A stretch of 41,256 nucleotides of DNA from an uncultured Clostridia bacterium. Lineage in GTDB: Bacteria > Bacillota > Clostridia > Oscillospirales > Ruminococcaceae. Position numbers and translations under genes: made by a program. Below are positions 33,572 to 40,888 of the stretch, in pieces (the first letter of the stretch is position 1; each line of letters begins with the position of its first letter). Under the pieces are notes generated by a model, which made no database searches, was not told where the DNA came from, and was given only the letters and a program-made list of their open reading frames with translations. Where the stretch lies: the NCBI GenBank assembly GCA_944387915.1, contig CALXGT010000069.1:1-41256 (forward strand), given 5' to 3'.

Positions 33572-34582
33572 TTAATGGTAGGTGCTGGCGTTGGAAAAGC
33601 CCTCTTTTAGCTCGTCCATCATCTCAAAGCACCGTCCCGTACCAATTCCCACACAGCGAATCGGCGATTCCGCCACCCGAACGTCAACGCCGGTATTGGC
33701 GGAAATGAGCGCGTCCAGGCCCTTTAGCTGAGAGGTGCCCCCCGTCATGGTAATGCCGCCGCTATGAATATCTCCGATCAATTCCGGTGGCGTCTTTTCC
33801 ATCACCTGGCGAACGCCCAACACAATCTCCGACGCCAACGGCCGGAATACCTCGAAAATCTCCTCTTGGTTAATTTCGATCTGGATGGGATACCCGCTAA
33901 TCAAATCCCGCCCTTTGACAATCGTTTTTACCGACGGATCCGGCTCATACACACAGCCAATCTCCTTCTTGATCGTCTCAGCAACCGTGGTGCCAATGGC
34001 CATCTTATATTTGGCTTGGATGTATTTGACGATGGCTTCATCAAAAGCGTTTCCGGCGATCTTTAACGACGTAGAGGTCACTACGCCCCCTAAGGAAATC
34101 ACCGCGACATCCGTGGTTCCTCCGCCGGAATCCAACATCATCTGCCCTTTGGGAAGATGGATATCCAGTCCCGCTCCTATAGCGGCGGCGATGGGTTCGT
34201 CAATTAAAAATACCTTTCGGGCGCCGGCGCTCATGGCCGCTTCCACCACGGCTCGCGCTTCCACCGGCGTAATGGTAGAAGGGATGCAAATGGCGATCCT
34301 GGGCTTGACAATAAAGGTTTTCGCCACTTTTTTTACAAATTCCTTAATGAGGTACTCGGTGAAAAGATGGTTAGAAATTACGCCGTCCCGTATAGGACAC
34401 TCCGTACGGATATAGTCGGGGGTACGCCCCAGCATCCGCAGCGCTTCATGTCCCACGGCAACCACCCGTTCCGTGCGGGTATTGTAAGCGACGACGCTGG
34501 GTTCCTCTAACACAATCCCCTTACCGCTGCGATAAATAATAATTTTTGTCGTACCCAAATCAATTCCCAAATCAATGGCCAT
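33572..34582 (-). CDS. mreB: Rod shape-determining protein MreB/Mbl
   Basis: Actin-like ATPase that forms filaments under the membrane and guides lateral wall synthesis. The 336-residue protein has the phosphate-1 loop GIDLGTTKIIIY (about residues 5-16), the hinge LIDEPIAAAIGAG, the phosphate-2 segment LDSGGGTTDVAV (about 150), and GGITMTGGTSQLKG. The phosphate-2 loop usually reads D-I-G-G-G; here it is D-S-G-G-G. mreC and mreD are not adjacent. It follows comF by 30 bp and ends at the terminator. It may be the Mbl or MreBH paralogue. Confidence 0.94.
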   Translation of the reverse strand: MAIDLGIDLGTTKIIIYRSGKGIVLEEPSVVAYNTRTERVVAVGHEALRMLGRTPDYIRTECPIRDGVISNHLFTEYLIKEFVKKVAKTFIVKPRIAICIPSTITPVEARAVVEAAMSAGARKVFLIDEPIAAAIGAGLDIHLPKGQMMLDSGGGTTDVAVISLGGVVTSTSLKIAGNAFDEAIVKYIQAKYKMAIGTTVAETIKKEIGCVYEPDPSVKTIVKGRDLISGYPIQIEINQEEIFEVFRPLASEIVLGVRQVMEKTPPELIGDIHSGGITMTGGTSQLKGLDALISANTGVDVRVAESPIRCVGIGTGRCFEMMDELKEGFSNASTYH

Positions 34583-34612
34583 ATTCCTTGCTCCTTCCCA
34601 AAAGAGTATCTT

Positions 34613-35347
34613 TTAGTCCGTCTTCAAACTATTCTCCCCATTTTCTTCTATTATATCGGATTTTTCCTTCGGTTTCAAGCGGTTGTCCGTCACCGCAATC
34701 ACTGCCGCGAATACCGACGCGGCGCCGCCTTCTTTCAGCACCCGAGCGCTTTCCTCGAGAGTCGCGCCGCTGGTTAAAATATCGTCTATTAGCAAAATCC
34801 GTTTCCCCAAAATTTCGACCTGTTTAGAAAGAGCAAACGCCCCGTTCAAATTGGTTTTCCGTTTTGCCAGCGGGAGCGTATGCTGGGCTTCCGTCTCCCT
34901 CTGTTTCATCAAAAGAGGCCGAAAACAAAGTTCCTTTTCTTTCGCTATGTACTTAGCCAACCACTCTTGGGGGTTATATCCTCTTTTGCGAAGCTCCTTT
35001 TTACTCATAGGGACACAGGTGATCCAATCAAACCCTTCGTTTGGGATTCTATCGGCAAGGATCCTACCGAAACTCCGGCAAAAAGCGGCGCGTCCGTCCC
35101 CTTTCATTTTTAAAATCGCGTCCCGCACCGACCCTTCATAAAAATAAAGGGAGTAAACCCGGTCGAGATGCTTTCTCTCTTTGCATTCGCAAACCGGTTT
35201 TCCGCAGTAAGGACAGCAGTCCTCGGTTTTCGCAACCTTTTTTCTACAATCGGCGCACCAATCTTCACCGGGAGAAATAATGTTATCGCAAAAGGGACAA
35301 TGCTCGGGAAAGAAAAGGGAGAAAATCCGCCGAGAAAGATCGCTCAA
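34613..35347 (-). CDS. comF: ComF family protein (phosphoribosyltransferase fold)
   Basis: A 244-residue homologue of ComF, which is needed for DNA uptake in competent Firmicutes. An N-terminal zinc-finger region (CPFCDNIISPGEDWCADC and CCPYCGKPVCEC, about residues 17-55) precedes a phosphoribosyltransferase domain with the PRPP motif LLIDDILTSGAT (about 192-203). The start overlaps the recD2 stop by 4 bp (ATGA), so the two are translationally coupled. Pairing of recD2 and comF is consistent with DNA processing. A competence role is inferred. Confidence 0.93.
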   Translation of the reverse strand: MSDLSRRIFSLFFPEHCPFCDNIISPGEDWCADCRKKVAKTEDCCPYCGKPVCECKERKHLDRVYSLYFYEGSVRDAILKMKGDGRAAFCRSFGRILADRIPNEGFDWITCVPMSKKELRKRGYNPQEWLAKYIAKEKELCFRPLLMKQRETEAQHTLPLAKRKTNLNGAFALSKQVEILGKRILLIDDILTSGATLEESARVLKEGGAASVFAAVIAVTDNRLKPKEKSDIIEENGENSLKTD

Positions 35348-37560
35348 GATGATGCCTCCTGTTTCGCGTCTCTTAACATATAACGCAATCCGGTATAGCG
35401 AAGGGTTTTTCGGTTATTTTCTACCATGGCCCGAACCTTGCCTTCACTTCCCACAATAATCAAAAGCTTTCTTGCCCGGGTAACGGCGGTGTACAAAAGG
35501 TTTCGGAAATACAGCTTGGAATATCCTCCGAAAAGAGGGAGAATTACCGCATCGTATTCGCTTCCCTGGCTTTTATGCACCGTTACGGCGTAGGCCAGTT
35601 CCAAATCCGCCGTCAATTCCAAAGGATAAACGCAAACCCGCTCCTCAAAGTCCACGATCATAGCCGAAGACGCCGCGTCGATGGTTACAATAATGCCGAT
35701 ATCCCCGTTAAAGATCCCAAAGCCTACCTCTTCCCCTTTTTTCCACTCCATATCGTAATTATTCCGGGTTTGCAACACCTTGTCCCCCTCTCGAAAGGTA
35801 CAAAACGTTCCCCGGTATTCCTTTTTCTCTTTGGAGGGAGGATTGATTTCCCGCTGAAGGGCGTCGTTTAGCACGTTGACTCCCATACTCCCTTTTCGCT
35901 GCGGGGAAAGAACTTGAATCTGGGAAAAGGGAGAATACGAATAGGTTTGGGGTAGCCGTCTCGACGCAAGCTCCACCACCGTTTGGATCACATCGCTCTC
36001 CCGGCCTCTTCGAAGAAAGAAAAAGTCGTTGTCCTTTTTCGAGAGATCCGGCATTTCTCCTTTTACGATCCGATGGGCGTTTAATACGATTAGGCTCTGC
36101 GCCGCCTGGCGAAAAATCTCTTTCAGCTCCACCACCGGAATCTGTTTGCTGTCGATGAGGTCCCGCAGCACATTGCCCGCTCCCACCGACGGAAGCTGGT
36201 CCGAATCCCCCACCAAAATCAGCTTGCAGGATGGCTTTATCCCCCGAAGAAGGGCCTCAAACAAAAGGGTGTCCACCATGGACATTTCATCGATGATGAC
36301 CGCGTCCGCGTCAATGGGATTTTTCTCATTGTGGACAAAGGTCAAATGCTCCCCGTTGGAAAAATCCACTTCCAAAAGCCGATGAATGGTCTTGGCGTCT
36401 CTTCCGGTGACCTCGCTGATCCGTTTGGCGGCTCGTCCGGTAGGCGCCGCGATAGAAAGGCGAAGCCCGTCCTCCTCCAAAAGGGAAATGATACCGTTTA
36501 GCGTAGTCGTTTTTCCGGTTCCCGGTCCCCCCGTTAAAATCATAATCCCGCTTCCCAAAGCGGTTTCAATCGCCTTTTTTTGCAGTTTCTCGTATCGAAT
36601 CTTTAACCGTTCTTCGATTTTTTGGATTCTTCGATCCAAGTCCGGCTTTTCAAAAACCCCTCCGTATAACAGCATTTGCAGCCGCAGGGCAATATACCGT
36701 TCCGCGGCGTAGTAGGCGGGGAGAAATAAAAACTGTCTCCGGGTTTCTATGGAAAAAAGCTCCTCCGAAGCCAGGCGGTTATCAATTTCCATAGAAAAGC
36801 TATCCGGAGAGAGCTCGGGAAGAAGCCTTCTACTTAAGTTTTCTACCTCTTCTCTGCCAAGACAGGTGTGGCCGTTTTGAAGATTATGGCGCAAAACATA
36901 ACAGATCGCGCCGAAGACCCGCCGGGGATCCGCCGGCTTTATCCCCGCCGAAAAAGCGATGCTATCGGCGGAGGAAAAGCTTGCCCCCACATCGTCATCA
37001 CAAAGAAGATAGGGATTTTGCTTCACCAAGTCCAAGGACATGCTGCCCCACTTTTTATACACCCGCACGCTTTGATGGGGGGTAAGGCCAAAAGAGGTCA
37101 AAAACATCATTACCTGGCGCATGGAAAAAAGGGCGCGCAAATTTTCCGAAAGCTCTAACGCCTTTTTCTCCGAAATGCCTTTGACCTCTCTTAGCCGGGA
37201 AGGCGTTTCCTCCAACACCGAAAGGGTCTCCTCTCCAAAGGTTTCGATAATCCGTTTCGCCATAACGGGACCGATTCCCTTTACGGCGCCGGACTCCAAA
37301 AATTTTTGAATCGCCGAAAGATCGGCGGGAAGCCTCCTCTCGTAAATCTCCGCTTTAAACTGATGCCCAAACCGGGGATGCGTCGCGTAAGAGCCGGTAA
37401 CGGTTAATTCCTCTCCCGCTTTGACGCCAAAAAGAACCCCTACCACCGGCAGAAGCTCCTCCTTGGTATCCAATTCAATCACGGCGAAACCGGTCTGCTC
37501 ATTTTCATAAATGACCGCGTCCACCGTACCCGTAAGGGTAATCAAAGCGTCTTCTTTCAT
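35344..37560 (-). CDS. recD2: RecD2-type ATP-dependent DNA helicase
   Basis: A 5'-3' DNA helicase of superfamily 1B involved in repair without RecBC. The 738-residue length is typical. An N-terminal OB-like domain and helix-hairpin-helix region (VKGIGPVMAKRI, about residues 95-110) precede the helicase core: Walker A GGPGTGKTTT (about 350), Walker B IDEMSMVD (about 425), VHKSQGSEYDAV (about 660) and YTAVTRARK near the C-terminus. The start ATG 37560 overlaps the stop of the small upstream gene (ATGA). A longer frame to 37839 is that gene's shadow. Confidence 0.95.
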   Translation of the reverse strand: MKEDALITLTGTVDAVIYENEQTGFAVIELDTKEELLPVVGVLFGVKAGEELTVTGSYATHPRFGHQFKAEIYERRLPADLSAIQKFLESGAVKGIGPVMAKRIIETFGEETLSVLEETPSRLREVKGISEKKALELSENLRALFSMRQVMMFLTSFGLTPHQSVRVYKKWGSMSLDLVKQNPYLLCDDDVGASFSSADSIAFSAGIKPADPRRVFGAICYVLRHNLQNGHTCLGREEVENLSRRLLPELSPDSFSMEIDNRLASEELFSIETRRQFLFLPAYYAAERYIALRLQMLLYGGVFEKPDLDRRIQKIEERLKIRYEKLQKKAIETALGSGIMILTGGPGTGKTTTLNGIISLLEEDGLRLSIAAPTGRAAKRISEVTGRDAKTIHRLLEVDFSNGEHLTFVHNEKNPIDADAVIIDEMSMVDTLLFEALLRGIKPSCKLILVGDSDQLPSVGAGNVLRDLIDSKQIPVVELKEIFRQAAQSLIVLNAHRIVKGEMPDLSKKDNDFFFLRRGRESDVIQTVVELASRRLPQTYSYSPFSQIQVLSPQRKGSMGVNVLNDALQREINPPSKEKKEYRGTFCTFREGDKVLQTRNNYDMEWKKGEEVGFGIFNGDIGIIVTIDAASSAMIVDFEERVCVYPLELTADLELAYAVTVHKSQGSEYDAVILPLFGGYSKLYFRNLLYTAVTRARKLLIIVGSEGKVRAMVENNRKTLRYTGLRYMLRDAKQEASS

Positions 37561-37847
37561 TTTTTCCACAGTCTTTCTATCGGCGTATCCGGCGAAATCA
37601 GGTGAAACCCTCTTTTTTCCACCATCTGCCGCTGGGTTTCCAACAGGTCTTGATCCACAAAGAATCTGGGGCAGCGTCTGCCGAAGGCATCGGCCTCGTC
37701 CAAGGCGGAAAACTCCGTAACCACCAAAATAATCCCTTTCGGCGGTTCCTCCTTGGAAAAGAAAAAACAAATCAGGAAAAGGATAAACTGCACGATTCCC
37801 AGCGCGCAAAATATCACTAACATTCCGATCCCAAGCCATGAAAGCAT
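37557..37847 (-). CDS. Small membrane-anchored protein of unknown function
   Basis: Unrecognised 96-residue protein. An N-terminal transmembrane helix (about residues 5-32, ending FLICFFFSK) is followed by a soluble domain of about 60 residues with the predicted alternating pattern GIILVVTEFSALDEADAFG and a basic C-terminus. It has no Cys motif or catalytic signature. The start ATG 37847 has GGGAGG 7 bases upstream, and that site lies in a stable hairpin. Its stop overlaps the recD2 start, so translation is coupled. It is a real gene by ribosome binding site, coupling and reading frame. The role is unknown. Confidence 0.8.
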   Translation of the reverse strand: MLSWLGIGMLVIFCALGIVQFILFLICFFFSKEEPPKGIILVVTEFSALDEADAFGRRCPRFFVDQDLLETQRQMVEKRGFHLISPDTPIERLWKK

Positions 37848-37854
37848 GATTTCA

Positions 37855-37885
37855 CCTCCCTGTTCCAAAATATGAAACAGGGAGG
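37855..37885 (-). promoter_or_regulatory. Hairpin that buries the ribosome binding site of the small gene and recD2
   Basis: CCTCCCTGTT and AACAGGGAGG are perfect 10-bp complements around an 11-base loop. In the minus-strand message the GGGAGG ribosome binding site is entirely in the 3' arm, 7 bases before ATG. No T tract follows, so it is not a standard terminator. It suggests translational control, by another RNA, a protein or temperature. Confidence 0.7.
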
Positions 37886-37915
37886 ATTTCGGTCACCAAA
37901 GCTTCCAAAAAGCCG

Positions 37916-39094
37916 TTATTTTCCTAATGCTTCTTTCAATGCCTCGGTCATATCGGTTTTTTCAAACGCCAAATCCAACTCTTCCCTTCCCATATGTCCG
38001 TAAGCCGCAAGCGCCCGATAAATGGGGCGACGCAAATCCAAACGTTCAATACTCGCCGACGGACGAAGGTCGAATACCTTCGTTACCGCCTCGGCCAGCC
38101 GGTCGTCGGAGGCCGTTCCGGTGCCGAAGGTATCCACCATCACCGAAACCGGCTTGGCGACGCCGATAGCGTAAGCGATCTGCACCTCACAGCGTTTCGC
38201 GAGCTTAGCGGCCACAATATTTTTCGCTACCCAGCGCGCAGCATACGCGGCGCTCCGATCCACCTTGGTGGGATCCTTCCCGGAAAAGGCGCCGCCGCCA
38301 TGGCGGGAATAACCGCCATAGGTGTCCACAATGATCTTTCTTCCGGTAAGGCCGCTGTCGCCATGGGGTCCGCCGATAACAAAACGTCCGGTGGGGTTGA
38401 TATAAAACTTGGTATTCTCATCCAAAAGGGATGCGGGAATCGTAGGGAGAATTACTTTTTCAATAATATCCTTCCGAATTTCCTCTAACGGAATTTCCTC
38501 CGCATGCTGGGAGGACACCACCACCGTATCTACCCGAACGGGACGGTCATCCTCGTATTCTACCGTAACCTGGCTCTTTCCGTCGGGACGAAGATAGGAA
38601 AGGGTCCCGTTTTTTCTGACCTCGGTCAATTTTTTGGTGAGCTTATGCGCCAGAGAAATAGGAAGGGGCATCAGCTCCGGCGTTTCGTCGCAGGCATACC
38701 CAAACATCATGCCCTGGTCGCCGGCGCCGTTTTCATGCTCGTCCCCTTCTGTCTTTTCCTCTAACGAATGATCCACGCCCAAGGCGATGTCGGGAGATTG
38801 CTCGTCGATCGCGGTCATTACCGCGCAGGTAGTTCCGTCGAAGCCGTATTTCGCCCGGTCGTAGCCAATAGAGAGGACCACGTCTCTGGCAATTTTCGGA
38901 ATATCCACGTAACAGCTGGTAGAAATCTCTCCCATCACCAAAATCATACCGGTAGTACAGCAGGTTTCGCACGCCACCCGCCCTAAGGGGTCCTGTCTTA
39001 AAATTTCATCCAGCACCGCGTCGGAGATCTGGTCGCAGATCTTATCCGGATGCCCCTCGGTAACCGATTCCGAAGTAAATAAATGTCTTGCCAT
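37916..39094 (-). CDS. metK: S-adenosylmethionine synthetase
   Basis: Makes S-adenosylmethionine from methionine and ATP. The 392-residue protein carries [12 protein letters not shown] (about residue 115) and the P-loop-like [18 protein letters not shown] (about 257). The N-terminus [22 protein letters not shown] is the family start. I use ATG 39094, with AAAGGATG upstream; an in-frame ATG four codons earlier is the alternative. A SAM-I riboswitch in the leader gives feedback control. No terminator with a T tract separates it from the small gene and recD2. Confidence 0.96.
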   Translation of the reverse strand: MARHLFTSESVTEGHPDKICDQISDAVLDEILRQDPLGRVACETCCTTGMILVMGEISTSCYVDIPKIARDVVLSIGYDRAKYGFDGTTCAVMTAIDEQSPDIALGVDHSLEEKTEGDEHENGAGDQGMMFGYACDETPELMPLPISLAHKLTKKLTEVRKNGTLSYLRPDGKSQVTVEYEDDRPVRVDTVVVSSQHAEEIPLEEIRKDIIEKVILPTIPASLLDENTKFYINPTGRFVIGGPHGDSGLTGRKIIVDTYGGYSRHGGGAFSGKDPTKVDRSAAYAARWVAKNIVAAKLAKRCEVQIAYAIGVAKPVSVMVDTFGTGTASDDRLAEAVTKVFDLRPSASIERLDLRRPIYRALAAYGHMGREELDLAFEKTDMTEALKEALGK

Positions 39095-39131
39095 AAAATG
39101 ATACATCCTTTCTTTTGGGGCCCTTTTCATA

Positions 39132-39166
39132 GAAAAAAGACGCCCGAATTTTTGGTCGAGCGTCTG
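39132..39166 (-). terminator. Regulated terminator of the SAM-I riboswitch
   Basis: On the minus strand AGACGCTCG pairs with CGGGCGTCT (one bulge) across an AT-rich loop, followed by TTTTTTC just before metK. Confidence 0.88.
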
Positions 39167-39278
39167 TCAGTTTAAAAGAAACCTCATCTCTCGACAACGT
39201 CGCAGGAAATGGCACCTTGCTTTTGCAGGTTGCCGTGACTTCACAGGGCCTGTCCCTCCGCCACTCTTGATAAGGCAA
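39132..39278 (-). ncRNA. SAM-I (S-box) riboswitch of metK
   Basis: Read on the minus strand, the leader starts CTTATCAAGAGTGGCGGAGG, the hallmark of the S-box P1/P2 region. GGCCCTGTGAAGTCACGGCAAC follows in shorter blocks (GGCCC, then CGGCAACC), then the AAGGTGC stretch and the GAGATGAGG 3' side of P1. An intrinsic terminator at 39132-39166 closes it. When SAM binds, the terminator forms and metK is switched off. Location right before metK is the classical arrangement. Confidence 0.95.
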
Positions 39279-39289
39279 TTATCGCAAAC

Positions 39290-39318
39290 ATTATACCGGA
39301 TTTTTCTTTACCTGTCAA
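39290..39318 (-). promoter_or_regulatory. Consensus sigma-A promoter of the metK riboswitch
   Basis: On the minus strand TTGACA, 17 bp and TATAAT: full consensus, 12 bp before the riboswitch begins. Confidence 0.92.
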
Positions 39319-39387
39319 CTCATTTCCCGCTAAAGAATTTTTAAGGGAGAGGAAATAAAAAATAAAAAGATTTTTTTGAAAAAACTC

Positions 39388-39416
39388 TTGCTTTTTTTAA
39401 AGAAATAGTGTAGAAT
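39388..39416 (+). promoter_or_regulatory. Promoter of tRNA-Leu
   Basis: TTGCTT and TAGAAT are separated by 17 bp, 14 bp before the tRNA. Confidence 0.7.
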
Positions 39417-39430
39417 AAGATGCTGTAAAC

Positions 39431-39516
39431 GCCGGTGTGTCGGAATGGCAGACGATGCGGACTCAAAATCCGTTGGTGGCAACACCGTGTGGGTTCAAGT
39501 CCCACCACCGGCACCA
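39431..39516 (+). tRNA. tRNA-Leu (anticodon CAA)
   Basis: An 86-nt tRNA with encoded CCA. The acceptor stem GCCGGTG pairs with CACCGGC. The anticodon loop CTCAAAA holds CAA, which reads UUG. The long variable arm (GTTGGTGGCAACACC) is the class II form expected of tRNA-Leu, and the T arm contains GTTCAAG. It is preceded by its own promoter and followed by duplicated terminator units. Confidence 0.97.
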
Positions 39517-39582
39517 AGCAGAGCTTGGAGCCACATCGCGCTCCAGGCTCTTTTGTTATATCGAGAAAAAGGCGCCCGCGCC
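39514..39582 (+). repeat. Terminator-containing repeat unit, copy 1
   Basis: Begins at the tRNA's CCA. GAGCTTGGAGC pairs with GCTCCAGGCTC (one G-U pair) and is followed by TTTTGTT, an intrinsic terminator. The unit continues through a conserved TATATCGAGAAAAAGG stretch and a GC-rich end. It is nearly identical to copy 2. Confidence 0.88.
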
Positions 39583-39610
39583 GAGGGGGGTATCCTTTTA
39601 CCAACGTTTT

Positions 39611-39678
39611 CCAAGCAGAGCTTGGAGCCAATCGCGCTCCAGGCTCTTTTGTTATATCGAGAAAAAGGTGCTCGCGCC
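39611..39678 (+). repeat. Terminator-containing repeat unit, copy 2
   Basis: About 68 bp that differ from copy 1 by a 1-base indel and a few substitutions, starting 97 bp after it. It begins with the same CCAAGCAGAGC although no tRNA precedes it, and contains the same terminator. It is either a tandem duplication of the tRNA 3' flank or a dispersed repeat. Confidence 0.88.
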
Positions 39679-39762
39679 GGGCGGGTGCTTTTTCCCTCTA
39701 TGTTTTTAGAACCTGCGGCGGTATTTTGGGCGCGATTTTTACGCACTGTTACAGCTGTCTTG

Positions 39763-39786
39763 AAGGATCAAGCTGATCCTTATTTT
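39763..39786 (+). terminator. Possible third terminator downstream of tRNA-Leu
   Basis: AGGATCA and TGATCCT pair across an AGC loop and are followed by TATTTTGTTTT. The rest of 39679-40049 holds no gene I can support, apart from a possible 13-codon frame at 39976-40017. Confidence 0.65.
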
Positions 39787-40049
39787 GTTTTGACCGGAAG
39801 CGGATACCGGTTATGCATGATCGCACAGAGCTTTTACGTATATGAAAGTGGGAAGATGGTAGTAAAATGGACATCCGTATGCTATACTATGTGTTGTAAA
39901 AAGAGATAAGCTCCCATTTTGCTATTCATCGCTTCGTGCGTTCTGAATAAATATATTGTGAAAAGGATGATTCTTATGAAAAAAATGGATTGTGTTTGGA
40001 GGATGCACAAAAACTAATCCTCCAAGAAAATGTAACGGAGGATACAAAG

Positions 40050-40469
40050 ATGAATTTTGTAGAAATTAAGGCAGAAAATTTTGATGAACTAACGATATTA
40101 CAAAAGGCGTACAAAGTAGAAATTGGAGAATGTATGCCTACCAATGTAGAACTTGAAAGTTTGAAAAAAGCGATCGAGAATGAACAAATACATTTTTATG
40201 GATGTATTTGTGACAACGCACTGATAGCGTGTTGTTCCATATGTTATGTATATTCGACTTTCCATTATGGCAAAGCCGGCGTGTTGGAAGACTTTTATAT
40301 TCAACCAAAGCACCGGCATAAGGGGATCGCGCGAAAACTTGTTTCCTTTGCGTATCAACAAAGCGGCGTCGATTCTCTTACGGTTGGATGTGCGGATTGC
40401 GATATACCAATGTATCAATCCATAGGTTTCCGAATTACATTGGGAAATATGTTAGCGTTTGGCGAGTAA
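40050..40469 (+). CDS. GNAT family N-acetyltransferase
   Basis: A 139-residue acetyltransferase that would use acetyl-CoA to modify an amine on a small molecule or protein. The core motif A is clear: VLEDFYIQPKHRHKGIARKL (about residues 77-96), which binds CoA pyrophosphate, followed by motif B MYQSIGF (about 126). The start ATG 40050 has GGAGG 8 bases upstream; an earlier in-frame TTG at 39990 lacks support. Codon use is AT-rich, unlike genes before 39.4 kb, which suggests transfer. The substrate is unknown. Confidence 0.9.
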   Translation: MNFVEIKAENFDELTILQKAYKVEIGECMPTNVELESLKKAIENEQIHFYGCICDNALIACCSICYVYSTFHYGKAGVLEDFYIQPKHRHKGIARKLVSFAYQQSGVDSLTVGCADCDIPMYQSIGFRITLGNMLAFGE

Positions 40470-40888
40470 CAAGTTACTTTGTCCGCTTATCGGATGAATG
40501 GTGCTGCAATCTCAATGATTCCTAAACCCTTTGATGACAGCCACTAAAAGGCGACAGGGAATTCTGACGCCCCGCTGTGGCTGCCAAATAGTAGTGCCTA
40601 TGTTGGACAGCCGGGATGGACGATACGGATGGGACTCTTTACATAAAGTTCTGCCCTGAGTGCCAAATTGTTTCCATGCAGCACCAGCAGACCTGAGAGG
40701 AGACCGATATGAGTTTGCCAAAACGCGACGGTGTAAATGAATGATATATTGATATTCCCAACAGGTTTGAGTAGAGAGGAATCAAGGTATAAAGACATAA
40801 ATGCGTATGAAAACAGGACCGGATTCTGTACTCTGAATTGCTTTTGCCACTCTGCATCATGATACTGCGTTAGAAAGTAGGATTGGAA
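40470..40888. other. Intergenic stretch without a supported gene
   Basis: About 420 bp. All frames on both strands are short or lack ribosome binding sites. One plus-strand frame reads fragments with several stops and could be a decayed gene, but I could not name a family. No tRNA, terminator or clear promoter was recognised. Confidence 0.4.

Noticed and set aside
37561-37839. N-terminal extension of recD2 by 93 residues
   Set aside because: It is out of frame with, and fully inside, the small membrane protein gene. The ATGA overlap at 37557-37560 gives a RecD2 of normal length.
39514-39678. Two-copy repeat considered as a CRISPR array
   Set aside because: The unit is a terminator hairpin of about 68 bp with a single 28-bp spacer and no cas genes; it does not have CRISPR form.
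39445-39909. Plus-strand frame of about 154 residues across tRNA-Leu and both repeats
   Set aside because: It is made of the tRNA and two repeated terminators, has no ribosome binding site, and overlapping frames repeat likewise. It is a typical false gene.
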